From contig CALHWB010000039.1 in the NCBI GenBank assembly GCA_938036835.1, positions 35,828-99,827 of the forward strand: a stretch of 64,000 bases of DNA, written 5' to 3'. The position numbers were made by a program, and so were the translations under genes. This stretch comes from an uncultured Propionibacterium sp. Its GTDB lineage: Bacteria; Actinomycetota; Actinomycetes; Propionibacteriales; Propionibacteriaceae. Shown here piece after piece: positions 17,202-25,189 of the stretch; the first letter of the stretch is position 1, and each line of letters begins with the position of its first letter. Below the pieces are notes generated by a model. It was given only the letters and a program-made list of their open reading frames with translations, was not told the DNA's origin and did not search any database.

Positions 17202-17600
17202 CCACACCACGCCCGGATAGCTCGATCAGGCAACCCGCCAGGCCGGTCCGGACCGGCCTACCCGGTCGGCCTCCAGGGATAGAGCCACCCCCAACCACCA
17301 GTTGGCTAGCCCATATCCCGGCCACTAGCCGGTTGGTCCCGCATCTACTAAAGATGACCCCCGGTGGACATATATTCAACTCGGCTCCTGCCAGCCGAAG
17401 CTGGCCGTGAGCGGTTCGCCGCAGCGCAGACGCATCCGGCGTGATCTGAGTACGCATACCCAGACGCCTCTGAGCACGTCCACCTACTAGAAGTCGAGTA
17501 GCACGACGCTGTCGCGCATCCCCACCTTCTGCGAAGCTGAATTCACCAAAGGATGCCGGTAACCCCGCCGGCGCGGCGAAGCGAAGCGAGATTTATCCTG
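17202..17600 (+). other. Intergenic region before the WhiB-like gene
   Basis: No gene is supported. The stretch is less GC-rich than its surroundings around 17340-17400, where TATATT (17371-17376) could be a -10 element, though without a clear -35. The reading frame of the WhiB-like protein is open back to 17553 but has no site for initiation there. Confidence 0.4.
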
Positions 17601-18176
17601 ATGATCAACGGCACCTCTGTGCACAGCACCCCGGCCTGTGTCGAAAACGCAGACCTGTACCAGAGCCCTCTGCTGGAAGAGCCATCGATGGCAAACGGCC
17701 AGGAGGCTCGTCGCCGGCAAGCCCTGCTGACTCGCAAGGCGGAGAATCTTTGCCTGGAATGCCCATTGATGGCCCAATGCCTATACCGCGCGGTTGCCAA
17801 ACACGACGTGGCCGGCTATGTGGCCGGCACCACCCAGCGGCAACGCGCCGAGATCCGCTCCCGGCTCGGGGTACGGGTAGAACCCGAAGACTTCGACACT
17901 TTCGCCGGCGCAGCCGGTGGCCACCAGGTCGATCATCAGGAAGTGCTGCGGCTGCGGCACGCGAATCCCACCGACTCGCTGGAATCCATCGCCCAACGCC
18001 TGGGCTGCTCGCTGTCCACGGTGAAACGCCATCTACGCAAGGCGCGTCGCGGTGAGACCGTAGGCCGCCCCGCCAGACTAAGCCAGGTACCCCCAAGCCT
18101 GGAGCAGGTGCTGGACACCTACCGTGAGGTCGTGCTCAAGCGTTCGCGTCCGGCCGCCACCCACAAGGCCGCCTAA
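17601..18176 (+). CDS. WhiB-like iron-sulfur protein with C-terminal helix-turn-helix
   Basis: The N-terminal 90 residues follow the WhiB plan: Cys13, then Cys51 and Cys54 (CLEC) and Cys60 could hold a [4Fe-4S] cluster, followed by a turn GYVAGTT (72-78, replacing the usual G[VI]WGG) and a basic stretch RQRAEIRSRLG. Unlike classical WhiB proteins of about 80-120 residues, this one has 191. Residues 126-150 (SLESIAQRLGCSLSTVKRHL) form a sigma-region-4-like helix-turn-helix, followed by a basic tail. It is expected to be a cytosolic DNA-binding regulator responding to redox state, but the target is unknown. The ATG at 17601 is chosen because it best fits the family start; its ribosome binding site is weak. 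Confidence 0.82.
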   Translation: MINGTSVHSTPACVENADLYQSPLLEEPSMANGQEARRRQALLTRKAENLCLECPLMAQCLYRAVAKHDVAGYVAGTTQRQRAEIRSRLGVRVEPEDFDTFAGAAGGHQVDHQEVLRLRHANPTDSLESIAQRLGCSLSTVKRHLRKARRGETVGRPARLSQVPPSLEQVLDTYREVVLKRSRPAATHKAA

Positions 18177-18209
18177 CCCCCCACCACCCCCACAACCCAC
18201 CCCCAACCC

Positions 18210-18247
18210 GCAACAGGCCTCCGGTTCCCCCCGCGGAGGCCTGTTGC
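18210..18247 (+). terminator. 14-bp hairpin between convergent genes
   Basis: GCAACAGGCCTCCG and CGGAGGCCTGTTGC pair perfectly around a ten-base loop, 33 bases after the WhiB-like gene. There is no U-tract, as is common for GC-rich actinobacterial terminators. It could serve both converging genes. Confidence 0.7.
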
Positions 18248-18366
18248 ACGTCCGGCATCGGCCCGGGCCGGACCCGGGCACGCCCGGCGGCCGCCATAGC
18301 GGTGCCCCGATACCGGCCGATCGGTGCGTCACCGGCATCGTCTGCCGCCTGGCCCCGGCAGCCAGA

Positions 18367-19767
18367 TCAGAGACGAACCACCTCGGCCATCTTCGGTACC
18401 ACCGCGAGAATGCCCAGGTCATCCTTGATTCGCCTGGCCAATGCGATGGCAGACTCCCGCTCACCGTGGACGCAGTAGACGATCTGCGGCCGCGGAACCA
18501 TCTCGGTAAGCCAATCCATCAGATCCGAGGCATCCGCATGCACGCTGAACTCGCGATCCTGCAGGATCTCGGCCCGCACCGGCACATACCTGCCGTACAT
18601 CTTCAGTTCCGTGGCCCCGTCCACCAGCGCTCGCCCGCGCGTGCCGGGCGACTGGAACCCGGTGAACACCACCGAGTTCCTGGCATCGGGCAGCATGTCG
18701 TGCAGATGGTGGACGACCCGTCCGCCCGTGGCCATCCCCGAAGAGGAGATGACGATCGACGGCCGGGCCGGACTGTTCAGCCGGATCGACTCCTCCTTGG
18801 AACGTGCCTCACGCAGGTTTGGCAACCTGATGAACGGCCGCCCCCGGAACTCCGGCCCGATCTCGCCGGCAAACTCGCGATCCCGGTAGACATCCAGGGC
18901 CGCCAGGCCCATCGGGGAATCGACCCAGATCGGGATATCGGCGGGAATGCGCCGCCCGGCGATCATCTGCTGCAGGGTCAGCAACAGCACCTCGGTGCGG
19001 TCAACCGCGAACGCCGGGATCAGCACGCTGCCGCCGCGGCCGACGGTCCGGTTGATCAGCGCGGCCAGCTCGGCATGGGGCACCTCGGGTTCGGGATGCT
19101 CGCGGTCGCCATAGGTCGATTCGATGAGTACGGTGGGGGCGCCCTCGGGCACCTCGCGATCGGCCAGCACGGGATGGTCATGACGACCCAGGTCTCCGGA
19201 GAAAACCACCGCGCCCTCGCCCGGATCCACGCCATCGGCCCACACCCGCACCGAGGCAGAGCCCAGGATGTGACCCGCCCGCCACAGCCGCATCCGCAAG
19301 CCACCACCCAAGTCATGGTCGGTGTGCACATCTACGGGCCGGAAGCAGGGCAGGGTCGCCTCCACATCGGCCACGGTGTACAGCGGCTGGGGATCGGAAT
19401 GCTTGGAATAGCCGCCCCGCCGGGCGTCCTCGGCCTCCATCTCCTGCAGATGGGCCGCATCGCGCAGCACTATCCCGGCCAGCCGGATGCTGGCGGGGGT
19501 GGCCAGGACCGGCCCCCGGAAACCCTGCCTCACCAAAGCCGGCAGATAGCCGCAGTGATCCATGTGCGCATGGGTCAGCACTATGGCGTCCAGGCTAGTG
19601 GGATCGACCGGGAAGGACGCCCGGTTGAGTTCGCGCAGTTCCTTCTGCCCTTGGAACAGTCCGGCGTCCACCAGGATTCGCCGATCGCCGTAGGTGAGTA
19701 GATACTTAGAACCGGTCACCGTCCGGGCTCCGCCGAGGAAGGTGAGGGTCAGATGCTGATTGGCCAT
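18367..19767 (-). CDS. Metallo-beta-lactamase/beta-CASP RNA hydrolase
   Basis: A 466-residue cytosolic protein with the metallo-beta-lactamase motif THAHMDHCGYLP (zinc ligands), a later GHILGSAS and SGDLGRHDHP, and the beta-CASP insert with ISSSGMATGGR, TGFQSPGTRGR and the C-terminal VHADASDLMDWL and CVHGERES. This set is that of the YSH1/CPSF73-like exonucleases that process or degrade RNA. It differs from RNase J in length and order. It starts at an ATG with a -10-like CAGAGT six bases upstream and no Shine-Dalgarno site. It lies downstream of serS on the same strand behind a terminator-like hairpin. Confidence 0.88.
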   Translation of the reverse strand: MANQHLTLTFLGGARTVTGSKYLLTYGDRRILVDAGLFQGQKELRELNRASFPVDPTSLDAIVLTHAHMDHCGYLPALVRQGFRGPVLATPASIRLAGIVLRDAAHLQEMEAEDARRGGYSKHSDPQPLYTVADVEATLPCFRPVDVHTDHDLGGGLRMRLWRAGHILGSASVRVWADGVDPGEGAVVFSGDLGRHDHPVLADREVPEGAPTVLIESTYGDREHPEPEVPHAELAALINRTVGRGGSVLIPAFAVDRTEVLLLTLQQMIAGRRIPADIPIWVDSPMGLAALDVYRDREFAGEIGPEFRGRPFIRLPNLREARSKEESIRLNSPARPSIVISSSGMATGGRVVHHLHDMLPDARNSVVFTGFQSPGTRGRALVDGATELKMYGRYVPVRAEILQDREFSVHADASDLMDWLTEMVPRPQIVYCVHGERESAIALARRIKDDLGILAVVPKMAEVVRL

Positions 19768-19779
19768 GGGTTCACTCTG
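19768..19779 (-). promoter_or_regulatory. Leaderless-type -10 element of the beta-CASP gene
   Basis: CAGAGT (complement of 19774-19779) ends six bases before the ATG at 19767. Confidence 0.45.
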
Positions 19780-19783
19780 ACGT

Positions 19784-19808
19784 AAACCGGGCCGTTCTGG
19801 CCGGGTTT
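19784..19808 (-). terminator. Hairpin after serS
   Basis: On the minus strand AAACCCGGCC, a five-base loop and GGCCCGGTTT pair with a single mismatch and end in TTT, 130 bases after the serS stop. It also overlaps the likely -35 region of the next gene. Confidence 0.5.
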
Positions 19809-19938
19809 CGGCTCGACCGGTCCCGATCGGGCTGCCCAGCCGGCACCGATCGGGCCGAGCCGCCGGTCCCCCGTGCCCGCGGCTGCCACGCCGGCGGCCC
19901 CCGGTGGCGCACGGCTAGGGCCAATAGGCCGGCTGCGA

Positions 19939-21255
19939 TCAACCGATCGCCGTTGACCGCCCGGGCGAATCCGGGATCCCGCGGTCGAGCACCTCAAACC
20001 GTTCCCGGCCCCCCAGATAGCCCCGCAACACCTCTGGAACCGTGACCGAGCCGTCGCGGTTCTGGTAGTTCTCCAGGATCATCAGAATCGAGCGGGCCAT
20101 CGCGCACAGGGTGCCGTTCAAGGTAGCCACCGGACGGGGGCCGGTCTCGTCGCGGAACCGGATATTCAGCCGGCGGGCCTGGAAATCGGTGCAATTCGAG
20201 GTGGAGGTGATCTCCCGGTAGCGCCGCTGGCTGGGCACCCAGCCGTAGCAGTCATATTTGCGGGCGGCCGACAGGCCGAGATCGCCCGCGGCCACGTCCA
20301 ATACCTGGAAGGGAATGCCCAATGAACCCAGGAACTCACGTTCATGGCCCAGCAACCGTTCGTGCTCGGCCTCGGCGTCCTCGGGGCGGCAATAGCTGAA
20401 CATCTCGAACTTGTCGAACCAATGCACCCGGAAGACACCCCGGGTGTCCTTGCCATAGCTGCCGGCCTCCCGGCGATAGGCGGGGCTGAACCCGGCATAG
20501 CGCAGCGGCAGCGCCGAAGCGGCCAGGATCTCATCGCTATGGTACGCGGCCAGGGGCACCTCGGCGGTGCCCACCAGATACAGATCGTCGCGTTCCAGCC
20601 GGTAGACGTCCTCGGCGGCCTGCCCCAGGAAACCGGTGCCGTCCATAGCGCCGGGTTTCACCAGCGCCGGGGGAATCATCGGCTGGAAACCCCATTCCAG
20701 GGCCTTAGCCAGGGCGTGCTGGATCAGCGCGAATTCCAGCAGCGCGCCCGGGCCGGTCAGGAAGTAGAACCGCGACCCGGAGACCTTGGCCCCCCGCTCC
20801 ATGTCGATCGCCCCGATCAGTTCACCGATTTCCAGGTGGTCACGCACGGCGATTGCCTCGGCAGCGAAATCACGGGGGGTGCCGGCCTGGTCTATGACAT
20901 ACAGATCGTCCTCGCCCCCGGTGGGCACACCCGCGATGACCAGATTGCCGAACCGCTTGATCACCTCGCCGTAGACCGCCTCGGCCCGGTCCACCCGGGC
21001 CTGATACTCCTTGACCTGGGCGGCCAGCTCCCGGGTGCGCACCAGAAGGGCGGCCTTCTCGGCGGCGGCAGCCCGGGCCACCTGCGAGCCCAGCGACTTC
21101 TGCTCCGCCCTGGCCGCCTCGAAAGCCCCGATGGCTGCCCGGCGGGCTTCGTCGGCGGCGATCGCCTCGTCCACCAACTCCACCGACTCCCCACGGGCCC
21201 GCTGTGAGGCGCGGATTCGGTCGGGGTCGGTGCGCAACAGCCTCGGGTCGATCAT
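19939..21255 (-). CDS. serS: Seryl-tRNA synthetase
   Basis: SerRS charges tRNA-Ser. The 438-residue protein has the N-terminal two-helix arm (about 30-105) that grips the long variable arm of tRNA-Ser, then the class II core: motif 2 in GFSPAYRREAGSYGKDTRGVFRVHWFDKFEMF, and motif 3 in NGTLCAMARSILMILENYQ and VPEVLRGYLGG. Three tRNA-Ser genes lie in this window (438, 10430 and 13434). The ATG at 21255 has no Shine-Dalgarno site but has TAGACT six bases upstream, which fits a leaderless transcript. Confidence 0.96.
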   Translation of the reverse strand: MIDPRLLRTDPDRIRASQRARGESVELVDEAIAADEARRAAIGAFEAARAEQKSLGSQVARAAAAEKAALLVRTRELAAQVKEYQARVDRAEAVYGEVIKRFGNLVIAGVPTGGEDDLYVIDQAGTPRDFAAEAIAVRDHLEIGELIGAIDMERGAKVSGSRFYFLTGPGALLEFALIQHALAKALEWGFQPMIPPALVKPGAMDGTGFLGQAAEDVYRLERDDLYLVGTAEVPLAAYHSDEILAASALPLRYAGFSPAYRREAGSYGKDTRGVFRVHWFDKFEMFSYCRPEDAEAEHERLLGHEREFLGSLGIPFQVLDVAAGDLGLSAARKYDCYGWVPSQRRYREITSTSNCTDFQARRLNIRFRDETGPRPVATLNGTLCAMARSILMILENYQNRDGSVTVPEVLRGYLGGRERFEVLDRGIPDSPGRSTAIG

Positions 21256-21267
21256 GGGGGCAGTCTA
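21256..21267 (-). promoter_or_regulatory. Leaderless-type -10 element of serS
   Basis: TAGACT (complement of 21262-21267) ends six bases before the ATG at 21255. Confidence 0.6.
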
Positions 21268-21390
21268 TCCGAGCCACCGGAGATACCCGGCCGGCACCTG
21301 CTGGTCGTCAGCTCCCGGACGGCCCCGGCGGATGCCTGCCGACAAGGCTGCTCCCCAGCGGATCCGGCTAGGCTGACGGCAGGAGGCAAC

Positions 21391-22320
21391 ATGAGCGCCG
21401 CTGTCCCGCCCACCGGACGCCGTCTGGTCGTGATCTACAACCCAGCCAAACTCGCCGACGAACAGGAGTTCGGTGGCCTGCTCCGGGACGCCGCCGCCCG
21501 GCATGGTTGGGCCGCGCCCATACTCAAACCGACCACCAGAACCGAGACCGGTCGGGGCCTGGTCGCCGAGGCGCTGGCCGGCCGGGCCGAGTTGGTGTTG
21601 GCGGCCGGCGGCGACGGCACGGTGCGGCAGGTGAGCACCGCGCTGCGAAACAGCGGAGTACCGTGCGGCATCATTCCGATCGGGACGGCGAACCTGCTCG
21701 CACAGAACATGCGCATCCCACTCGACGTCGAGCAGGCCATCGACCTGGCCCTGACCGGCCGGCCCCGCACCCTCGACCTGGCCCGGCTCAAGGTAGACCG
21801 CAACCGCGAGGTCTACTTCACCGGCATGGCCGGCATCGGGTTCGACGCCGCACTGATGTCCGATACCGACGAGAAGCTGAAAAGGATCGTCGGCCCGGCC
21901 GCCTACCTGGTTGGGTTCGCCAAGCAGCTAGGCACCGCCCCGCGGCGGATCACCGTGGTAGTGGACGATCGATTACGGATCCGCCGCAGGGCCGTGCTGA
22001 TCCTGGTCGGCAACACCGGCAGCCTGAACCGGGGAATCCGGCTGTTTCCCGATGCCAAACCGGATGACGGGCGGCTCGACCTGCTGATGGCCGCGCCACG
22101 CAGCCTGGGCGCCTGGGCGCGGCTGCTGCGGGTCGTGCTCCGCCGGATCCGCCGCAGTTCCGCGGTGACCTACTATGCCGGCCGCAGATTCGAGATAACC
22201 CTGGCCGAGGACACCGCCTGGGAACTGGATGGCGACACCGAGGGCCGCGGACGCCATTTCGAGTTCGAAGTCGCCGCGGGGGCCCTCCTGCTGATCACCC
22301 CGGACGATCAGCGAACCTGA
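21391..22320 (+). CDS. Diacylglycerol/lipid kinase family protein
   Basis: A 309-residue member of the DAGK-catalytic/YegS family that phosphorylates a lipid hydroxyl with ATP. It has VVIYNPAKLAD at the start, the nucleotide loop LAAGGDGTVRQV, PIGTANLLAQNMRIP, and the C-terminal RGIRLFPDAKPDDGRLDLLM with the segment WELDGDTEGRG that completes the active site. The substrate is not predictable; diacylglycerol recycling or glycolipid synthesis are both possible. AGGAGG precedes the ATG. It is divergent from serS and its last 13 bases overlap the end of the convergent pheA. Confidence 0.88.
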   Translation: MSAAVPPTGRRLVVIYNPAKLADEQEFGGLLRDAAARHGWAAPILKPTTRTETGRGLVAEALAGRAELVLAAGGDGTVRQVSTALRNSGVPCGIIPIGTANLLAQNMRIPLDVEQAIDLALTGRPRTLDLARLKVDRNREVYFTGMAGIGFDAALMSDTDEKLKRIVGPAAYLVGFAKQLGTAPRRITVVVDDRLRIRRRAVLILVGNTGSLNRGIRLFPDAKPDDGRLDLLMAAPRSLGAWARLLRVVLRRIRRSSAVTYYAGRRFEITLAEDTAWELDGDTEGRGRHFEFEVAAGALLLITPDDQRT

Positions 22321-23240
22321 CCGGACCCGGGCAGGCCGGGGTCGAGCCCACGCAGCCAGCCAGCGGCGGCGCGGTAGTCGTCGTCCGATCCGCCTGGCGG
22401 AACCTTGGGGGCCTTGCCGTCGGCTCTGGGATAACTGCCCAGGAAGACCACGTCCTTGCAGATCCGGCGCAAACCCATCAGCGCCTCGCTCATCCGGGCA
22501 TCGGCCACATGTCCCTCGGCATCCATGTTGAAGCAGTACTCGCCCAGCGTCGTCTTGGTCGGCCGGGATTCGATCCGGCACAGATTGACCCCGCGAACCG
22601 CCAGCTGCTGCAGGATCTCCAACAGGGCACCGGGGTGATCCTCACGCATATAGGCCACCAGGGTGGTCTTATCATGCCCGGTCCGTGAGGGCAGGGGACA
22701 CGGCCGGGAAACCAGCACGAACCGGGTGGCGGCCCGCTCATTGTCATTGATCGCCTCGGCGGCGCTGACCAGGCCATAGAGCTGGCCTGCCAGGGGTGCG
22801 CAGACCGCTGCATCGAACTCCTGCCGCGGATCGGCCACCGCCTGGGCGGCACCGGCCGTCGAACCGCATTCCGCCACGACCGCCTCGGGCAGGTTGGCGT
22901 CCAGCCAGCCGCGCACCTGGGCGATGGCATGTGGGTGGCTGATCACCCGGCGGACCTGTGCCAGCCGGGTGCCGGGACGCACGCACAGGTCGAAGCTGAC
23001 CGCGATGATCACCTCACTGACTATCTGCAGGGCGCCACCGGGCAGTGCCAACTGATCGAGGGTGGCGCTCACCCCGCCCTCCACCGAGTTCTCGATCGGT
23101 ACCAGGCTGGCGGTCACCCGGCCCTGCCGCACCGCCTCCAGAGCCCGGGCCACCGTTGGAAACGGGGTCGCCGGTTCGTCCGACAGGGTGCGCAATGCCT
23201 GATGCGTGAAGGTGCCCTCGGGGCCAAGGTAGCCGAGCAT
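22308..23240 (-). CDS. pheA: Prephenate dehydratase
   Basis: This enzyme converts prephenate to phenylpyruvate, the committed step to phenylalanine. The 310-residue monofunctional protein starts MLGYLGPEGTFTHQAL, carries VPIENSVEGGVSATLDQL, and has a C-terminal ACT regulatory domain with GALLEILQQLAVRGVNLCRIESRP, where the ESRP and GALL motifs bind phenylalanine for feedback inhibition. The frame is open further upstream, but the family begins at 23240, where a TAGGCT lies seven bases before the ATG. It overlaps the convergent lipid kinase gene by 13 bases and is divergent from mycP. Confidence 0.94.
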   Translation of the reverse strand: MLGYLGPEGTFTHQALRTLSDEPATPFPTVARALEAVRQGRVTASLVPIENSVEGGVSATLDQLALPGGALQIVSEVIIAVSFDLCVRPGTRLAQVRRVISHPHAIAQVRGWLDANLPEAVVAECGSTAGAAQAVADPRQEFDAAVCAPLAGQLYGLVSAAEAINDNERAATRFVLVSRPCPLPSRTGHDKTTLVAYMREDHPGALLEILQQLAVRGVNLCRIESRPTKTTLGEYCFNMDAEGHVADARMSEALMGLRRICKDVVFLGSYPRADGKAPKVPPGGSDDDYRAAAGWLRGLDPGLPGSGQVR

Positions 23241-23310
23241 ACGGCCGAGCCTAGCGATCGCACCCGGCACCCGGCGACTGCTCGGTGGCGGGGTTAGCAC
23301 TCCGGCTGGG

Positions 23311-23322
23311 TAGTCTTGGTCT
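23311..23322 (+). promoter_or_regulatory. Leaderless-type -10 element of mycP
   Basis: TAGTCT (23311-23316) is followed by six bases and the GTG at 23323. Confidence 0.6.
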
Positions 23323-24729
23323 GTGCGGATGCGACCCATGGCCCGATTCGGCAGCCTGCTGGCGGCCACCCTGGCGATGTCACTGACTCTGGGCAGTTCG
23401 ATCGGCTGGGCGGACACTCCCCAGCCCCCGGCCCCCAATCAGACGCCGCTGCCGGCAACCACCAGCGCCCCACCACCGCAGACCAATCAGGATCGGCAGC
23501 CCCTGCCGGCGCCCGTCTACCAGAACACCCCGTGGAAATCCAAGCCGGTCAGCGAGATTGCCTCCGGCGCCTGCCAGATCCTGCTGCCCGAGGAGGGTTT
23601 CGTCCCGGATCGGGACCCGTGGCATCTGACCCGGTTGAACATGACCGAGGCCTGGAAGATCGCCACCGGCCGAGGCATCAAGGTCGCGGTGATCGACACT
23701 GGGGTGGCCGTCAACAACTCGGTGCACACCCCGGTGGACCGTTTCTCCGCCTGGGATGTCCTGCCGCTCAAGCAGGGCGCCGCCCCCAACGATCCGCTGA
23801 ACTGCCAGCACGGCACCGTGGTGGCCTCGCTGATCGGCGCCGAGAGAGACAGGCGCGGGATCACCAACTTTTCCGGCATCGCGCCCGACGCCACGGTCAT
23901 CGGCATCCGGGCGCTGTACGACAACAGCCAGCAGGAGATCGACGGTGTGGTCGCGGCGATCAAGGTGGCGATCACCCTCAGGGTCGATATCATCAACATC
24001 TCCCAGGCCGCCGTCGGCAACCGTGGCGAATACGCCGATGCCATCGCGGAAGCGGTGAACTCCGGAATCGTGGTGGTCGCGGCCGCCGGCAACGGCAACG
24101 ACCAGAACATGCCGCCCGGCACACTGGCCTATCCCGCGGTCTACCCGGGGGTGATCGCGGTTGGCATGACAGACCAGTCCGATGTCGCCGACCCGGCCTC
24201 GCTGATCCTGCCGGGCTATGTCTCGGTGGCCGCGCCCGGCGTGAGTATCCTGTCGACCGGTCCGAGCTCGGCCGAGCATGGGCAGGTCTACCAGAAGGTG
24301 GCCAAGGGCACCTCCTATTCCGCGCCCATCGTCAGCGGGGTGGTGGCGCTGATGCTGCAGCATGCCCGCGAGGCCGGCGGCAACCTCACCCCCGCCCAGG
24401 TGAAGGCCCGGCTGGAGGTGACGGCGGATCCACCCGCGGGCCCCGTCCCGGACAAGCAACTCGGTTACGGCATCGTCAACCCGGTGCGCGCGCTGACCGG
24501 TGTCGAGCCGCCACCCACCGACCAGATACAACCGGCTCCCAGCGCCAGCTTCACCCCCGGCGAACAAGCCGGTCACCGGGATCCGACCCCGTTGCGGATC
24601 GCCATGGTGGTGGCCGGGATCTCGCTTGGCCTGGTGCTGCTCGGCCTCGGGCTGCACGCGGCACTGCCGGCAGCCAGGGCACGCGGCGGCCGGCCGGCAG
24701 ACCGGCACGAACCCCACGTGCCCGAATAG
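23323..24729 (+). CDS. mycP: Type VII secretion mycosin (subtilisin-like protease)
   Basis: Mycosins are membrane-anchored S8 proteases that stabilise and regulate ESX secretion complexes on the outer face of the membrane. The 468-residue protein has a signal peptide (MARFGSLLAATLAMSLTLGS onward), a Pro-rich linker, and the triad Asp in VAVIDTGVAV, His in CQHGTVVASLIGA and Ser in GTSYSAPIVSGVVALML. A C-terminal transmembrane helix, RIAMVVAGISLGLVLLGLGL, is followed by a basic tail. The start is the GTG at 23323, with TAGTCT six bases upstream; ATG codons at 23329 and 23338 are alternatives. It opens the secretion locus. Confidence 0.94.
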   Translation: MRMRPMARFGSLLAATLAMSLTLGSSIGWADTPQPPAPNQTPLPATTSAPPPQTNQDRQPLPAPVYQNTPWKSKPVSEIASGACQILLPEEGFVPDRDPWHLTRLNMTEAWKIATGRGIKVAVIDTGVAVNNSVHTPVDRFSAWDVLPLKQGAAPNDPLNCQHGTVVASLIGAERDRRGITNFSGIAPDATVIGIRALYDNSQQEIDGVVAAIKVAITLRVDIINISQAAVGNRGEYADAIAEAVNSGIVVVAAAGNGNDQNMPPGTLAYPAVYPGVIAVGMTDQSDVADPASLILPGYVSVAAPGVSILSTGPSSAEHGQVYQKVAKGTSYSAPIVSGVVALMLQHAREAGGNLTPAQVKARLEVTADPPAGPVPDKQLGYGIVNPVRALTGVEPPPTDQIQPAPSASFTPGEQAGHRDPTPLRIAMVVAGISLGLVLLGLGLHAALPAARARGGRPADRHEPHVPE

Positions 24730-24793
24730 GACCGGCCGGATTCCGGGGTCGGTTCAGGGCAGGACCGTAGCCCACCTGAACGCGGCCCTATGC

Positions 24794-24805
24794 CAAACTG
24801 GCCCC
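24794..24805 (+). promoter_or_regulatory. Leaderless-type -10 element of the 127-residue membrane protein gene
   Basis: CAAACT (24794-24799) lies six bases before the ATG at 24806. Confidence 0.4.
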
Positions 24806-25189
24806 ATGACCACGCCCTATGGCCAGCCGCCGACCGACAGCTATTCCACCGACGATGCGCCGGCCGCCGACAATCTCGATTGGCAGGTTCACCGGCCACA
24901 GCCCAGCCCGATCGTGCCGTACATATCCATGCCGCCGGGCTCGGCGTCCCCCGAGCTGTCCGCCGCCGAGGCCCGCCGGCAGCGGCAGGCGATCACGTTC
25001 CGCATGCTGATCGCGCTCGCCATGGCCGTGCCGCTGACCGCCATAGCCGCAGCGGCGAGCGAGGGGACGATGGGAGGCCTGGCATCCCTGCTGGCCATGG
25101 CCCTGACCTGGGTGGGGATCGCAGCCGTGGTGTACCTAAGCCATGGCAAAAACCTGCCGGGGGCACGGGGCCCCCGGAGCCAGGCCTAG
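24806..25189 (+). CDS. Small membrane protein in the type VII secretion locus
   Basis: A 127-residue protein of unknown function. The N-terminal 65 residues are polar and Pro-rich; two membrane helices follow, FRMLIALAMAVPLTAIAAAA and GLASLLAMALTWVGIAAVVY, and the C-terminus is short and basic. It has no family I recognise. It stands between mycP, 76 bases upstream, and the convergent eccC. The two stop codons overlap in the palindrome CTAG (25186-25189), so the genes share four bases. Its position suggests an accessory role in secretion, but this is inference. Confidence 0.7.
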   Translation: MTTPYGQPPTDSYSTDDAPAADNLDWQVHRPQPSPIVPYISMPPGSASPELSAAEARRQRQAITFRMLIALAMAVPLTAIAAAASEGTMGGLASLLAMALTWVGIAAVVYLSHGKNLPGARGPRSQA

